Part shown: positions 1 to 10,332 of the stretch, in pieces | Position numbering within the stretch: the stretch's first letter is position 1 | How the letters are laid out: the number at the start of each line of letters is the position of its first letter | From: Nonlabens spongiae | GTDB taxonomy: Bacteria > Bacteroidota > Bacteroidia > Flavobacteriales > Flavobacteriaceae | Direction: 5' to 3' | Assembly: GCF_002117125.1 (NCBI RefSeq) | Contig: NZ_CP019344.1 | Location: 124,001-188,000, forward strand | Length of the DNA: 64,000 nucleotides | The notes under the pieces: generated by a model | What the model saw: only the letters and a program-made list of their open reading frames with translations | Databases searched by the model: none | Told to the model about the DNA's origin: nothing | Made by a program: the position numbers and the translations under genes

Positions 1-904
1 AAAAACTTTTTGCGCTGATTTTGAATTGGAGTCCTTCCATTTCTTCAAAAATGTGATCCCTGCCGTGATAGAGTACGACATCTTGATCGTAAATGGTGTC
101 GTTTGCTTTCTCGTTAATGATGTACTGCAAAGAGGTAATTTCAGGAAACTCATTCTTTAGATGTTCCAGCAGTTTTTCTCGATCCTCTGGGCGGTCTTCA
201 AAAAATTGAATCACCACCATGTTTTCGCCTGTCGAACTCATGCGCAACATCAAGGTACGTAGCATGCCCTCTTTGGTTCTAGGGTTAAAGTAGGGTAGGT
301 TTTCCGCTTTCGCGAAAGCGTGAACTCCCAGCCTAATACGCTCTCCAATTTCAGGGTGAAGGTGACACTCATCCAGATGAAGGATCTTGTCCCACATTCC
401 CGGAATATGAAAACCCAGCGCGTTTTTGTTCTCAATTTCACGATCGCTTTGAATCTCTTCCAGCGTGAGCCATCTGTTAGCCGAAAAGCTGAACTCCATC
501 TTATTGCGATAATGGTACGTGTTTTCAGAACCAGCGATAGGAGTGATTTCTGGAAGGTCTAGATGGCCTATACGTCTCAGATTTTCAGAGACTTCCTTCT
601 GTTTGAAATGCAGTTGATGTTCATAAGCCATGTGCTGCCACTTGCAGCCACCGCAAACGCCAAAGTGTTTACATACAGGCTCTGTTCTGCGCTCTGACTT
701 CTTAATGTAATTGGTAACCTTGCCCTCGTAAAAAGATTTCTTCTTTTTGAAAGTCTGTATATCCACCACATCACCGGGTACCGCATCAGTCAGAAAGATG
801 ACTTCGCCGTTCTCGGTTTTTGCGACACTCTTTCCTCTAGAACCAGCATCTACTACTGGGACGTTTAGAAATGTTTTTTGGGCTCTTCTCCTACGTTTTG
901 ACAT
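1..904 (-). CDS. rlmD: 23S rRNA (uracil-C5)-methyltransferase RlmD, C-terminus outside window
   Basis: SAM-dependent enzyme expected to methylate U1939 of 23S rRNA in the cytoplasm. The frame is open from the ATG at 904 to the left edge (301 codons), so only the N-terminal two thirds are seen. Residues about 10-70 look like a TRAM RNA-binding domain. C78, C84 and C87 (CKHFGVCGGC) give the C-x5-C-x2-C spacing of the iron-sulfur cluster in RumA/RlmD. The methyltransferase core and catalytic Cys lie outside the window. A copy of the 16-bp palindrome is translated as HAFAKAE near residue 198. The family is certain; RlmD rather than a paralogue is inferred from TRAM plus the Fe-S motif. Confidence 0.88.
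   Translation of the reverse strand, partial: MSKRRRRAQKTFLNVPVVDAGSRGKSVAKTENGEVIFLTDAVPGDVVDIQTFKKKKSFYEGKVTNYIKKSERRTEPVCKHFGVCGGCKWQHMAYEHQLHFKQKEVSENLRRIGHLDLPEITPIAGSENTYHYRNKMEFSFSANRWLTLEEIQSDREIENKNALGFHIPGMWDKILHLDECHLHPEIGERIRLGVHAFAKAENLPYFNPRTKEGMLRTLMLRMSSTGENMVVIQFFEDRPEDREKLLEHLKNEFPEITSLQYIINEKANDTIYDQDVVLYHGRDHIFEEMEGLQFKISAKSF
305..320. repeat. CGCTTTCGCGAAAGCG palindrome, copy 1 (in rlmD)
   Basis: Perfect 16-bp copy inside the methyltransferase gene, read as AFAKA. Confidence 0.95.
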
Positions 905-1213
905 GCTGCAAAATTAAGCAAACCATACTCGCTGTCGCGACTTTTGAAATGGGATCAATTCTACTGTAGATGCAATTGAATTTATAATCATTTTGTAGTC
1001 CGTAAATGAACCTTTTGCAAAACAAAATCCCAAGCCTGCAAGCCTGGGATTTCTAAATCGTATCATAACACTAACCATTAATTATGAAAATACGATTGTG
1101 GTAAGGTTTTTCTTTTTCATAAAAACTTAGATCAATCAAATAAATCATGAGAACTTACCTCTCTCTATTAAAAAGACGATACCTTTATCAAATTGTTACA
1201 GTAAAAATGCTAA
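905..1213. other. intergenic stretch with one hairpin
   Basis: 309 bases between divergent genes. It holds a hairpin with an 8-bp perfect stem (AAATCCCA at 1025-1032, TGGGATTT at 1045-1052) without a T-run. No convincing ORF is present apart from a 6-codon ATG frame near 1084. It presumably carries both promoters; no clear box was found. Confidence 0.5.
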
Positions 1214-1576
1214 ATGTCTAAGAAAACCCTCGTTTTAGGAGCGTCGTTAAAAGAAGTAAGATATTCTAATATGGCAATCAGGCGGTTGCGACAGAATAAT
1301 GTTGAAACCGTAGCGGTAGGATTGCGAGAAGGCAGCGTTCTGGATGTTGAAATCGATACAGAAAATGTTCCTTATAAAAACATTCATACCGTAACGCTCT
1401 ATCTCAATCCCACGAGACAAGAACCGTTTTACGATTACATACTTTCCTTGAATCCTTCACGAGTTATTTTTAATCCGGGAACGGAGAATCCTGAGTTTTA
1501 CAAAATATTGGGTGATGCAGGAATCGAGGTTGATGTTGCGTGTACGTTGATTTTATTGAGCTCAAATCAATATTAA
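1214..1576 (+). CDS. CoA-binding domain protein (YccU-like)
   Basis: Small 120-residue cytoplasmic protein with a Rossmann-like CoA_binding_2 fold. The N-terminus KKTLVLGASLKEVRYSN has the glycine turn and the S/N-rich loop of the family, and FNPGTENPEF near residue 87 matches its conserved N-P-G-x-E-N segment. The biochemical role is not established for the family; nucleotide or CoA binding is predicted. The ATG follows an AT-rich leader with no Shine-Dalgarno. Its stop codon directly abuts the stop of the convergent lipoprotein gene with no base between, so each mRNA must end inside or beyond the neighbour. Confidence 0.85.
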   Translation: MSKKTLVLGASLKEVRYSNMAIRRLRQNNVETVAVGLREGSVLDVEIDTENVPYKNIHTVTLYLNPTRQEPFYDYILSLNPSRVIFNPGTENPEFYKILGDAGIEVDVACTLILLSSNQY

Positions 1577-2089
1577 TCAATCAAGTAGCACGGTAAGCTC
1601 ATTCAGTTTAAGTTCAGGTTGATTTAAAGTTAGATTGAGATAGGTTTTTCCGTCTTGTTTTTTGATGCTCACCAGTACATCATCTTTAACGTGGTACAAA
1701 TCCTGACCGCGATAGTTACCTATTCTCCCGTATAACAAATTAATCTTAAAAGTGCTTTTTTGAGCCGTGATTTGGTTTTCTATCACCGTTAGAGGCAAGA
1801 AATATTCCTCACGGTAGGGAGAATCAGCGATGGATGGGTCTTGGTTTTGGTCAAAAAGTATTTTCAGCTGGCGAGCACCTTCTTGCTGTTGAAGTTCTAC
1901 ATAACTTTTACTGAATTGATCCCTCTTTAATATGTATCGCTCATTTTCTAACACCTCTGTTTTACAGATTCCAGAGCTAGGACAATTCATGACCTGGGGC
2001 TGTTTGATGTTCAAACTAGAACAAGAATAAGTAAAGGTCACGAGAAGCCAGAATATAAGTAAAAAACGCATTAATTTCAATTTGTTCAA
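1577..2089 (-). CDS. putative lipoprotein, unknown function
   Basis: 170 residues. A hydrophobic N-terminus (RFLLIFWLLVTFTYSC) ends in a Cys at about residue 23 that fits a lipoprotein signal, so the product is probably anchored in a membrane facing the periplasm. The rest is soluble, rich in Q, L and K, with two further Cys (MNCPSSGIC) that could form a disulfide. No family was recognised. It is divergent from the secreted metalloprotease; the shared upstream region contains a 22-bp extended palindrome. Confidence 0.7.
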   Translation of the reverse strand: MNKLKLMRFLLIFWLLVTFTYSCSSLNIKQPQVMNCPSSGICKTEVLENERYILKRDQFSKSYVELQQQEGARQLKILFDQNQDPSIADSPYREEYFLPLTVIENQITAQKSTFKINLLYGRIGNYRGQDLYHVKDDVLVSIKKQDGKTYLNLTLNQPELKLNELTVLLD

Positions 2090-2116
2090 ATAAATGTAGT
2101 GCTTTATCGAGAGTTT

Positions 2117-2132
2117 CGCTTTCGCGAAAGCG
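2117..2132. repeat. CGCTTTCGCGAAAGCG palindrome, copy 2 (divergent intergenic)
   Basis: Perfect copy; symmetry extends to 22 bp (2114-2135, TTT...AAA outside). It lies between divergent genes starting at 2089 and 2196. Confidence 0.95.
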
Positions 2133-2195
2133 AAATTCTTAAAATTGCTACCGAAAATAGGAGATTACCGTATTTTAGGCGGCAAATTCCTCTAA

Positions 2196-4895
2196 ATGTT
2201 TAAAAAGTTAATTTTTGGAACCTTGCTTTTAGCGTCAATTACGATAAACGCACAAATAAAACAGTTATGGTTCCCGTCCCAGATTCAAATTGATCAGCAA
2301 GATCTTAGGATAACTAAATCAGAGCCAGTAAAATTCCAGCAATTTATCCTGGACTTGTCTGGAATGGCGCAGCAACTGGAGTTTGCTAATGGCTTAGATC
2401 AAGATTCAAATCCCGTGGAACTTAAACTACCTACCGTTGCTGGGGAAAAGATATTTCTAATTAAAGAATCTAGCGTGATGGAAGATGCATTGCAAAATAG
2501 ATTCTCTTCTATTAGAAGTTATAAAGGTACTAGTAAAGACGGTAGAGGTGATGTCGTTAGAATCAATATAAGTCCCTTCTCTTTTCACGCTGTAATTCAA
2601 TCCATTGAAAATGGTCTACAATATATTGACCCTATAGACAAGGCTGGAAGTTTTTACAGATTATATAGCGTGGAAAGTTTGACTTCCCGAGGAGATAATG
2701 CAGTATGTCACTGGGAGGACGATGGATTGTCTCAAAGGTCGACACAACCGCAGACTACCGTATTAAATGCAAATGACAGTCAATTAAGGACCTATCGAAC
2801 GGCGATTAGTGCCACAGTTGAATATTCCAGATTTCAATTCTTACAAGCAGGCTTGACTGTCGCCTCACCAGATGCTGATCGTCTAGCGGCGGTCTTGGCA
2901 GCTATTAATGTTACGCTCGCTCGGGTGAATAGTATCTATGAGAGGGATCTCGCAATTGAATTAATACTAGTAGCAAACAACGATCAGATTATATTTCTAG
3001 ACACCGACAATTTGAATAACAACAGCGCGGGAATTGTTATCGATCAAAATCAAACTCTGATCGATAACGTAATAGGCTCTGCTAATTATGATGTAGGTCA
3101 CATTTTTACTACAGGTGGTGGAGGTCTAGCTAGTTTAGGTAGCGTTTGTAATAGCCAGCGTAAAGCGCAAGGTGTTACTGGCAGGCCAGACCCTGTGGGA
3201 GATCCTTTTGATATTGATTTTGTAGCGCATGAATTTGGTCATCAATTTGGAGCAAGACACACTTTCAATGGTAATACTGGTAGTTGTCAAGGAGGGAACA
3301 GGAGTGGCTCAACAGCTTATGAACCTGGAAGTGGATCTACGATCATGGCCTATGCGGGAATTTGTGCACCTCAAAATGTACGACCCAATTCTGATGCTTA
3401 CTTTCATCAGGCAAGTTTGAGGGAGATCTGGAGCTTTGTAAATCAAGGTGGCTTCTGTTCAACAGAATTGACAATTTCAAACGACCCTCCCACAGCTGAA
3501 GCTGGAGCGAATTTTACAATACCTGTAGGAACACCTTATCGTCTAACAGGTAGTTCTACAGACCCACAGGGAACGGCTTTGCATACCTACACCTGGGAGC
3601 AATATGATTTAGGACCTTCTGGATTACCTGATGGGAATAGTACAACTGGACCTTTGGTCAGATCTTTTGAAGGAACACTTTCCCCTACACGTTATATACC
3701 CAGACTTGAAGATGTAGTAGCAAGTGGTGGAAATTCTACAGAGTGGGAAAAATTACCTGAGGTCACTCGTGCCATTAATTACAGACTTACGGTAAGAGAC
3801 AATGACGCTAGGGGAGGGCAAACCGCAGTTGATACAAAGCAACTGATCAGTGTAACGGCGGCGGGACCTTTTTTAGTAACCTCTCAAAACGCATCGGGAA
3901 CTATTTGGCTGCCAGGTGCTCAAGAAACCATTACTTGGGATGTGGCAAATACTGATTCAGCTCCTATCAATTCTTCATTAGTAAATATTCTATTATCTAC
4001 AGATGGTGGAGCTAATTTTGATACCGTTCTAGCTGCCAATACTCCTAATGATGGCTCAGAATCTATAACGGTACCCAGTAACATCGTTGCGCCGTTTTGT
4101 AGAATAATGGTTGAAAGTGTAGATAATATTTTCTTTAACGTTAATCAAACCGATTTCAGTATCAATGCTGAGGTGATCACTACCTGTAATACTTATGATT
4201 CTGGGGCGGTAAATATTGCCATACCTGATCGTGTCAATGGCCAAAACATTCAAGGAGTTGCTAATGTTATAACAGTAGGCCCATCAGTAATATCTACAGA
4301 TGTAAACGTTTCAGTAGATATTAATCATACCTATATAGGTGATTTGATTGTAGAAGTGACTAATCCTGATGGGGTAACATCGAGATTGTTCAATCTTCAG
4401 TGTAATGACACAGATGATCTTATGGTCACGTTTGACGATCAAGGATCTCCATTTGATTGTAATAACAGTACGACAGGAACTTACGTACCCGCACAACCTA
4501 TAGATCCTCTAGTGGGAAGTGATGCTCAAGGTAACTGGACTATGGTAATGGGTGATGCAGCGCCAGGTGATTTAGGAACTTGGAATACATGGTCTGTTGA
4601 GATTTGTTCTACTGAAGTGAGAGCGTTGAGTTCAGAATCTTTTGCTCAAATAGACTCATTTAAAGTTTATCCTAATCCATCTTTAGGATCTTTTACCATT
4701 ACATCTTCTCTGTTTTCAAGAAGTTCTTCTCAATTAAATCTATATGATTTGAGTGGTCGACAGGTTTATGCTCAAAACATGACCGCGCAGACTTCTCAAG
4801 ATGTGAATCTTCCTAGTCACATTTCCTCAGGACTCTATGTACTGGAATTGACTGATGGTGACACAAAGGAAAGCTTGAAAATCGTTATAGAATAA
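2196..4895 (+). CDS. secreted reprolysin-type zinc metalloprotease with P domain and T9SS sorting tail
   Basis: 899-residue extracellular protease. Order: signal peptide (1-20, ending ITINAQ); propeptide-like region to about 195; M12B-like catalytic domain about 200-420 with HEFGHQFGARH at 345-355 (His345, His349, His355 zinc ligands, Glu346 base); Ig/PKD-like region about 430-650; proprotein-convertase P domain about 668-805 (IPDRVNGQNIQG, NHTYIGDLIVEVTNPDG); C-terminal sorting domain about 826-899 (FKVYPNPS...GRQVYAQ...SGLYVLEL). The tail predicts export through the type IX system, to which PorQ encoded at 53 kb belongs. It is followed by a bidirectional terminator. It is typical of marine flavobacteria degrading external protein; the substrate is unknown. 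Confidence 0.9.
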   Translation: MFKKLIFGTLLLASITINAQIKQLWFPSQIQIDQQDLRITKSEPVKFQQFILDLSGMAQQLEFANGLDQDSNPVELKLPTVAGEKIFLIKESSVMEDALQNRFSSIRSYKGTSKDGRGDVVRINISPFSFHAVIQSIENGLQYIDPIDKAGSFYRLYSVESLTSRGDNAVCHWEDDGLSQRSTQPQTTVLNANDSQLRTYRTAISATVEYSRFQFLQAGLTVASPDADRLAAVLAAINVTLARVNSIYERDLAIELILVANNDQIIFLDTDNLNNNSAGIVIDQNQTLIDNVIGSANYDVGHIFTTGGGGLASLGSVCNSQRKAQGVTGRPDPVGDPFDIDFVAHEFGHQFGARHTFNGNTGSCQGGNRSGSTAYEPGSGSTIMAYAGICAPQNVRPNSDAYFHQASLREIWSFVNQGGFCSTELTISNDPPTAEAGANFTIPVGTPYRLTGSSTDPQGTALHTYTWEQYDLGPSGLPDGNSTTGPLVRSFEGTLSPTRYIPRLEDVVASGGNSTEWEKLPEVTRAINYRLTVRDNDARGGQTAVDTKQLISVTAAGPFLVTSQNASGTIWLPGAQETITWDVANTDSAPINSSLVNILLSTDGGANFDTVLAANTPNDGSESITVPSNIVAPFCRIMVESVDNIFFNVNQTDFSINAEVITTCNTYDSGAVNIAIPDRVNGQNIQGVANVITVGPSVISTDVNVSVDINHTYIGDLIVEVTNPDGVTSRLFNLQCNDTDDLMVTFDDQGSPFDCNNSTTGTYVPAQPIDPLVGSDAQGNWTMVMGDAAPGDLGTWNTWSVEICSTEVRALSSESFAQIDSFKVYPNPSLGSFTITSSLFSRSSSQLNLYDLSGRQVYAQNMTAQTSQDVNLPSHISSGLYVLELTDGDTKESLKIVIE

Positions 4896-4916
4896 AACAT
4901 AACTTCTAAAGCAATA

Positions 4917-4948
4917 AAAAAGGAGAGCTCACCAGCTCTCCTTTTTTA
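4917..4948. terminator. bidirectional rho-independent terminator
   Basis: Stem AAAAAGGAGAGCT / AGCTCTCCTTTTT with a 4-base loop, flanked by A-run and T-run, between convergent metalloprotease and clpC genes. It should work in both directions. Confidence 0.85.
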
Positions 4949-4966
4949 TTGAAGCAAGAATTGTAA

Positions 4967-7528
4967 TTAACTTTCTTGCGATGTTTCAGACCCTTTTTTG
5001 ATATCGATCTTGAGTTCATTGCTGTTTTCATCCAGATCCATATGAATTGAGTCACCCTCGTGTAATTGACTATTTACAATTTCCCCTGCAAGAGCGTCTT
5101 CTATATACTTTTGGATAGCTCTTTTGAGTGGCCTCGCACCATATTGCTGGTCAAAACCTTTATCAGCGATATAATCTTTAGCTTTATCGGTAAGTGTGAG
5201 GTTATATCCTAAGTCTTTGATTCGAGCAAAAAGTTTCTCAAGCTCAATATCGATGATTTTGTGTATGTCCTCACGCTCAAGTGCGTTGAAAACAATCACA
5301 TCATCGATACGATTCAAGAATTCAGGAGCAAAGGTTTTCTTCAAAGCAGACTCGATTACGCCTCGAGCATTTTCTCCTGCAGCACTTTTTCTTGCAGCAG
5401 TACCAAAACCTACACCAGAACCAAAGTCCTTTAATTTTCTCGCACCCACATTTGATGTCATAATAATTACCGTATTCCTGAAATCAATTTTGCGACCTAG
5501 GCTATCGGTTAAATAACCATCATCTAAAACCTGTAAAAGCATGTTGAATACATCTGGATGCGCTTTCTCAATTTCATCTAATAGTATTACTGAATAAGGT
5601 TTTCTGCGTACCTTTTCTGTAAGTTGACCACCTTCTTCATATCCTACGTATCCAGGAGGTGCTCCTATTAATCTTGAGATTGCAAATTTCTCCATGTATT
5701 CACTCATGTCAATTCTTATGAGCGAATTCTCAGAATCAAACAGTTCGCTAGCGAGAATCTTAGCGAGTTGAGTCTTACCCACACCAGTTTGACCTAAAAA
5801 GATGAAGGAACCGATGGGCTTGTTGGGATCTTTCAATCCAGCGCGGTTACGTTGTATAGCTTTAACAACTTGCTTCACGGCAGGTTCTTGACCTATTACT
5901 TTATCACCTATAATGTCACCGAGGTTGCTCAATTTCTTGAGTTCTTTAGTGGCAATACGGCTCACTGGAATTCCAGACATCATGCTCACGACTTCAGCAA
6001 CGTTTTCTTCTGTTACCGTGTCCTTGTGAAGTTTAGACGCCTCTTCCCATTCCGCTTGAGCTTCGGCAAGTTGCTGTTCCAGCTTCTTCTCGTCGTCTCT
6101 CAGTTTTGCGGCCTGCTCATATTTCTGTTTTTTAACCACATTGTTTTTCTCGATCTTGACTTCTTCCAGTCTTTTCTCGATTTCAACAATCTGATCGGGC
6201 ACTTCTATGTTGGTGATGTGGATGCGAGATCCGGCTTCATCGAGTGCATCAATCGCCTTATCTGGTAAGAAACGATCGGTTAAATATCGATTAGTCAATT
6301 TTACACAAGCCTCAATCGCCTCTTGTGTATATTCCACATTGTGGTGATCTTCATACTTAGCCTTAACATTATTAAGAATCGCAATTGTTTCCTCAACTGA
6401 TGTAGGCTCCACTATCACTTTTTGGAATCTACGTTCCAGAGCACCATCCTTCTCAATACTGTTTCTATACTCATCTAGGGTTGTGGCGCCTATGCATTGA
6501 ATTTCACCACGAGCAAGCGCAGGTTTAAACATATTTGATGCATCTAAGGAGCCTGCAGCCCCACCAGCTCCCACGATCGTGTGGATCTCATCTATAAAAA
6601 GAATAATGTCATCATTCTTTTCAAGCTCGTTCATAACAGCTTTCATGCGCTCTTCAAACTGACCGCGGTATTTAGTACCAGCAACTAGGCTAGCGAGATC
6701 AAGTGTAATGACCCGCTTGTCAAATAGCATGCGAGAAACCTTGCGCTGAACGATACGCAATGCGAGACCCTCAGCAATAGCACTTTTACCCACACCTGGC
6801 TCTCCTATTAGCAGTGGATTGTTCTTTTTACGACGGCTCAAAATCTGCGATACTCTTTGTATCTCCTCATTTCTTCCCACTACTGGATCGAGTTTGTCAT
6901 CCTCAGCCATGCGTGTGAGGTCTCTACCAAAATTATCCAAGACCGGAGTTTTTGATTTTTTATTGGTTTTTTTATCTCCAGATCCGCCGAAGAGATTTTC
7001 CTTGCCTCCGTCTTTTCCAGCATCTCCTTCCTCTTCACTAAAGGATTGCGCTAGCGGTTGATCCTCACCATAATTATCATCGCTGGAAATCATGGCCTTG
7101 AATTGCTCTTTAGAATTGTCATAATCTACATTTAGCTTATTGAGAAGCTTGGTAGTAGGATCATTTTCATTTCTAAGAATACATAATAAGAGGTGAGCCG
7201 TGTTGATTGAAGTGCTCTGAAAAAGCTTAGCTTCTAAAAAAGTAGTTTTTAATGCGCGCTCTGCCTGTCGCGTAAGGTGCAGGTTTTTCTTCTCGTTGAT
7301 GAGATTTTGAGGGTTAGGGTTAGCCGGACTCAAAATCTCTACTTTGCGTCTCAAATTATCCAGATCAACTGATAATTGATTCAAAATATCGATAGCCTTA
7401 CCGTCTCCATCTCTCAGTACTCCCAGCATTAAATGTTCAGTTCCTATGAAGTCGTGACCCAGCCTCAGCGCTTCTTCCTTGCTGTAGGCGATCACATCCT
7501 TTACTCTTGGTGAAAAATTATCATCCAT
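4967..7528 (-). CDS. clpC: ATP-dependent Clp protease ATP-binding subunit ClpC
   Basis: Cytoplasmic AAA+ unfoldase that feeds proteins to ClpP. 853 residues: two Clp_N repeats (about 1-140); an acidic/Lys-rich linker (150-195); AAA-1 with Walker A GEPGVGKS at 242-249 and Walker B FIDE; a middle region carrying a UVR-like motif (about 468-484, YEQAAKLRDDEKK) that marks ClpC rather than ClpB; AAA-2 with Walker A GQTGVGKT at 579-586; the ClpP-docking VGFG loop at 706-709; then the C-terminal D2-small domain. Length is normal for Bacteroidota ClpC. It is divergent from gyrA with a 269-bp spacer holding one palindrome copy. No CtsR-like operator was recognised. Confidence 0.96.
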   Translation of the reverse strand: MDDNFSPRVKDVIAYSKEEALRLGHDFIGTEHLMLGVLRDGDGKAIDILNQLSVDLDNLRRKVEILSPANPNPQNLINEKKNLHLTRQAERALKTTFLEAKLFQSTSINTAHLLLCILRNENDPTTKLLNKLNVDYDNSKEQFKAMISSDDNYGEDQPLAQSFSEEEGDAGKDGGKENLFGGSGDKKTNKKSKTPVLDNFGRDLTRMAEDDKLDPVVGRNEEIQRVSQILSRRKKNNPLLIGEPGVGKSAIAEGLALRIVQRKVSRMLFDKRVITLDLASLVAGTKYRGQFEERMKAVMNELEKNDDIILFIDEIHTIVGAGGAAGSLDASNMFKPALARGEIQCIGATTLDEYRNSIEKDGALERRFQKVIVEPTSVEETIAILNNVKAKYEDHHNVEYTQEAIEACVKLTNRYLTDRFLPDKAIDALDEAGSRIHITNIEVPDQIVEIEKRLEEVKIEKNNVVKKQKYEQAAKLRDDEKKLEQQLAEAQAEWEEASKLHKDTVTEENVAEVVSMMSGIPVSRIATKELKKLSNLGDIIGDKVIGQEPAVKQVVKAIQRNRAGLKDPNKPIGSFIFLGQTGVGKTQLAKILASELFDSENSLIRIDMSEYMEKFAISRLIGAPPGYVGYEEGGQLTEKVRRKPYSVILLDEIEKAHPDVFNMLLQVLDDGYLTDSLGRKIDFRNTVIIMTSNVGARKLKDFGSGVGFGTAARKSAAGENARGVIESALKKTFAPEFLNRIDDVIVFNALEREDIHKIIDIELEKLFARIKDLGYNLTLTDKAKDYIADKGFDQQYGARPLKRAIQKYIEDALAGEIVNSQLHEGDSIHMDLDENSNELKIDIKKGSETSQES

Positions 7529-7607
7529 GTTTCTTTCTTTCTAATAACGTAATAAAGGTAAACATTCAAAAAGCATTCCGTATATAAAATGATGATAATA
7601 GTGTTCT

Positions 7608-7623
7608 CGCTTTCGCGAAAGCG
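7608..7623. repeat. CGCTTTCGCGAAAGCG palindrome, copy 3 (clpC-gyrA divergent spacer)
   Basis: Perfect copy 80 bp upstream of the clpC start and 175 bp upstream of the gyrA start. Confidence 0.95.
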
Positions 7624-7797
7624 TGCTCAAAAAAGTCCTTGTAGTCACACATACCGCCCGAGATTGAATTTATCCACAGTACATGTTGAAAAATGTTAAT
7701 AAAAACAATGTGATAAACAGCATAAAGCTGCGTAAATACTGGCGATTTCAGTAAATTGCTTTCTGTTAAAATTTTATATCAATAAATCTGATTTTAG

Positions 7798-10326
7798 ATG
7801 GCAGATGGAGAGAAGTTAATCCCGATCAATATCGAGGATGAAATGAAGTCAGCGTACATCGATTACTCGATGTCAGTCATAGTGTCACGTGCGCTGCCAG
7901 ATGTGAGGGATGGTTTAAAGCCGGTTCACAGACGCGTACTGTACGGTATGTATGAGCTAGGTGTCCTTTCAAATAGAAGTTATAAGAAAAGTGCAAGAAT
8001 CGTGGGTGAGGTTTTAGGTAAGTACCACCCGCACGGTGATACCTCAGTTTATGATACCATGGTGCGCATGGCCCAAGAGTGGTCATTGCGATACATGATG
8101 GTTGATGGCCAGGGTAACTTCGGTAGTGTCGACGGAGACCCGCCTGCAGCAATGCGTTACACAGAGGCGCGCATGCGCAAGATCTCTGAAGAAATGCTGG
8201 CTGACATAGACAAGGAAACGGTAGATACTCAGCTCAACTTTGACGATACGCTATCTGAACCTACTGTTTTACCTACTAAAATTCCTAATTTATTAGTCAA
8301 CGGAGCCAGTGGTATCGCTGTGGGTATGGCGACTAATATGCCGCCGCACAACCTGAGCGAGGTAGTGGATGGTACTATAGCTTATATCGACAACCACGAT
8401 ATCGAGATTGACGAATTGATTCAACACATCAAAGCACCTGATTTTCCGACAGGTGGTATTATTTACGGTTACGATGGCGTGAAGGATGCCATGCATACCG
8501 GCCGTGGTCGTGTTAAGATACGCGGTCGAGTCAGAATCGAAGAGGTGAAGGGAAGAGAGTGTCTAATTGTAGATGAGCTGCCTTATCAGGTCAACAAAGC
8601 TGACATGATCAAGAAAACAGCTGATTTGATCAATGATAAGAAACTGGAAGGAATTGCGTCAATCAGGGATGAATCTGACCGTAAGGGGATGCGTATCGTT
8701 TACGTTTTAAAGCGTGATGCCATTCCTAACATCATTATCAATAAGCTGTATAAGCACACGGCGCTGCAATCCAGTTTTAGCGTCAACAATATTGCGCTGG
8801 TAAAAGGAAGGCCGCAATTGCTGAACATCAAGGAAATGATTCACCATTTTGTGGAACATAGACACGATGTAGTAACTCGTAGGACGACCTATGAATTGCG
8901 CAAGGCAGAAGAGCGTGCCCACATTTTAGAAGGCTTGATCATCGCAAGTGATAATATTGATGAAGTTATCGCCTTGATTAGATCCAGTAAGAATGGAGAA
9001 GAAGCCCGTGAGAAGTTGATCGAACGATTTGATTTGTCTGAAATTCAAGCCCGAGCAATCGTGGAAATGCGATTGAGACAGCTCACCGGTCTTGAGCAAG
9101 ATAAACTGAGAACGGAGTATGAAGAACTTCTCAAAACGATAGAAGATTTAAAAGACATTCTTGCCAGAAAGGAGCGTAGGATGGCGATTATCAAGGAGGA
9201 ACTTCAAGAGATGAAGGATAAATATGGGGATGAGCGTCGTTCTCATATTGAATATGCCGGCGGTGACTTGAGTATTGAAGACATGATTCCAGATGAGCAG
9301 GTAGTTATCACTATTTCTCATGCAGGGTATATCAAGCGTACCAGTCTTTCTGAATATAAAACTCAAAATAGAGGAGGAGTAGGTCAGAAGGCCAGTACTA
9401 CCCGAGATGAAGACTTCTTAGAAGATTTGTTTGTGGGTACGAACCACCAGTACATGCTATTCTTTACGGAGAAAGGAAAATGTTTCTGGATGCGAGTTTA
9501 TGAGATTCCAGAAGGTAGTCGTACTTCAAAAGGTCGTGCAATTCAGAACTTGATCAACATTGAGCAAGATGACAACGTTAAGGCGGTTATTTGTACTCAA
9601 GATATTAAAGATGAAGAATACATCAACAGCCATTATGTCATTATGTGTACTAAGAAGGGTGTTGTGAAGAAGACCTCGCTTGAGCAATATTCACGCCCTA
9701 GGACAAATGGTATTAATGCGATTACCGTGCGCGATGGTGATATGCTTCTTGAAGCAAAATTGACTACTGGTGATAGCCATGTAATGTTAGGTGCAAAGAG
9801 TGGTAAAGCCATTCGTTTTGACGAGTCTAAGACTCGACCTATGGGTCGTAATGCCAGCGGTGTGCGAGGAATCAAACTAGCAGATGAGAATGATGAGGTG
9901 ATCGGTATGGTGTCTGTAAATGATATGGACTCTAATATTCTAGTGGTCAGTGAGAAAGGTTACGGTAAACGCTCGAGCTTAGAAGATTATCGTGAGACCA
10001 ACCGTGGAGGAAAAGGAGTTAAAACGATTTCTGTCACTGAAAAAACCGGTGGTCTGGTAGCTCTGAAGAATGTTACTGATAAAGATGGTCTTATGATCAT
10101 TAACAAATCAGGTGTTGCCATAAGAATCAATGTTGCAGATTTAAGAGTTATGGGACGTGCCACTCAGGGAGTTCGCTTAATAAATCTCAAAGGCAATGAT
10201 TCTATTGCCGCTGTTGCAAAAGTCGTAAATGATGCAGACGCAGATGAAATCGATGAAAACGGAGACATCATCGTAGATGACCAAAACAAAGATGGCGCGG
10301 TTCCTGCAGATGATAGTGAAGAATAA
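7798..10326 (+). CDS. gyrA: DNA gyrase subunit A
   Basis: Breakage-reunion subunit of gyrase, which introduces negative supercoils using ATP with GyrB. 842 residues. The N-terminus has [17 protein letters not shown], followed by the catalytic Tyr121 in AMRYTEARM. The C-terminal beta-pinwheel starts around residue 505, with the GyrA box QNRGGVG at about 523-529, which supports gyrase rather than ParC. The tail is acidic ([12 protein letters not shown]...DDSEE). The ATG at 7798 gives the standard N-terminus [21 protein letters not shown] gene follows after 6 bp, suggesting co-transcription. Confidence 0.97.
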   Translation: MADGEKLIPINIEDEMKSAYIDYSMSVIVSRALPDVRDGLKPVHRRVLYGMYELGVLSNRSYKKSARIVGEVLGKYHPHGDTSVYDTMVRMAQEWSLRYMMVDGQGNFGSVDGDPPAAMRYTEARMRKISEEMLADIDKETVDTQLNFDDTLSEPTVLPTKIPNLLVNGASGIAVGMATNMPPHNLSEVVDGTIAYIDNHDIEIDELIQHIKAPDFPTGGIIYGYDGVKDAMHTGRGRVKIRGRVRIEEVKGRECLIVDELPYQVNKADMIKKTADLINDKKLEGIASIRDESDRKGMRIVYVLKRDAIPNIIINKLYKHTALQSSFSVNNIALVKGRPQLLNIKEMIHHFVEHRHDVVTRRTTYELRKAEERAHILEGLIIASDNIDEVIALIRSSKNGEEAREKLIERFDLSEIQARAIVEMRLRQLTGLEQDKLRTEYEELLKTIEDLKDILARKERRMAIIKEELQEMKDKYGDERRSHIEYAGGDLSIEDMIPDEQVVITISHAGYIKRTSLSEYKTQNRGGVGQKASTTRDEDFLEDLFVGTNHQYMLFFTEKGKCFWMRVYEIPEGSRTSKGRAIQNLINIEQDDNVKAVICTQDIKDEEYINSHYVIMCTKKGVVKKTSLEQYSRPRTNGINAITVRDGDMLLEAKLTTGDSHVMLGAKSGKAIRFDESKTRPMGRNASGVRGIKLADENDEVIGMVSVNDMDSNILVVSEKGYGKRSSLEDYRETNRGGKGVKTISVTEKTGGLVALKNVTDKDGLMIINKSGVAIRINVADLRVMGRATQGVRLINLKGNDSIAAVAKVVNDADADEIDENGDIIVDDQNKDGAVPADDSEE

Positions 10327-10332
10327 TTAAAA

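Noticed and set aside
1025..1052. Riboswitch or attenuator between rlmD and the CoA-binding gene
   Set aside because: Only one 8-bp stem is visible, with no recognised aptamer and no T-run.
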